From JAWLBW01 sp041687475 (GTDB lineage Bacteria; J088; JAWLBW01), in NCBI GenBank assembly GCA_041687475.1, contig JAWLBW010000033.1, positions 1 through 22,468 of the forward strand: a stretch of DNA of 22,468 nt, read 5' to 3'. The notes beneath the pieces are model-generated. The model was given only the letters and a program-made list of their open reading frames with translations, was not told where the DNA came from and ran no database searches. A program made the translations under genes and the position numbers. Shown piece after piece: positions 22,447-22,468 of this stretch. The stretch's first letter is position 1, and every line of letters begins with the position of its first letter.

Positions 22447-22468
22447 CCGCCCACACGGCCGAACGTAC

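Noticed and set aside
22154..22456. Minus-strand 100-codon open frame upstream of the giant gene.
   Set aside because: No ribosome-binding site or family resemblance; it begins in the interspersed-repeat tract and overlaps the putative cassette boundary.

Overview
The window is a high-GC segment from a Gram-negative bacterium. It carries a SPOR-domain protein, an MglA-type small GTPase, a lipoprotein-like surface protein with MopE-type metal-binding motifs, and a phosphate-selective-type porin. That mix is commonest in deltaproteobacterial-grade lineages (Myxococcota, Desulfobacterota, Bdellovibrionota), but the assignment is an inference and no rRNA or other decisive marker is present.

Left third (1-7.3 kb). 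Three tightly packed plus-strand genes (SPOR protein, a conserved helical protein of unknown function, MglA-like GTPase with a long acidic tail) look like one operon. It ends at a palindrome that holds the stop codons of two convergent genes; the second is a YfcE-type phosphoesterase. Then come a small membrane protein, a YqaA-type DedA/VTT membrane protein, and a probable two-gene unit of a di-heme TsdA-type thiosulfate dehydrogenase/tetrathionate reductase and an OprO/P-type porin. The porin start overlaps the stop of a 10-codon leader ORF that has the strong ribosome-binding site.

Middle (7.3-16.7 kb). An EmrE-type SMR transporter and an MDR-superfamily oxidoreductase lie on the minus strand. 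Two tandemly duplicated LuxR/GerE-type regulators follow, each preceded by GCAAGT/ACTTGC half-sites. Next is about 1.2 kb of non-coding DNA built from a mosaic of interspersed repeats and hairpins. Then come a large secreted protein (nine metal-binding motifs and two beta-helix modules) and, after more of the same repeat family, a minus-strand DNA alkylation repair protein.

Right (16.7-22.5 kb). One giant 1751-residue minus-strand gene of visibly lower GC encodes an N-terminal restriction-endonuclease-fold (Cap4/DUF4297-like) nuclease, a STAND-type P-loop ATPase and about 1100 residues of helical C-terminus. This is the architecture of Avs-type anti-phage sensors. Twenty-four bases after its stop codon lies a 74-bp imperfect hairpin with the layout of an integron attC site, in the orientation expected for a cassette. 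A GTTAGGC core heptamer lies 84 bases before its start codon. The most exciting reading is a very large (about 5.4 kb) integron-type cassette carrying a stand-alone anti-phage STAND nuclease. The attC boxes deviate from consensus and no integrase is inside the window, so this needs a covariance-model test. The interspersed repeats reappear at the right edge, beyond the putative cassette.
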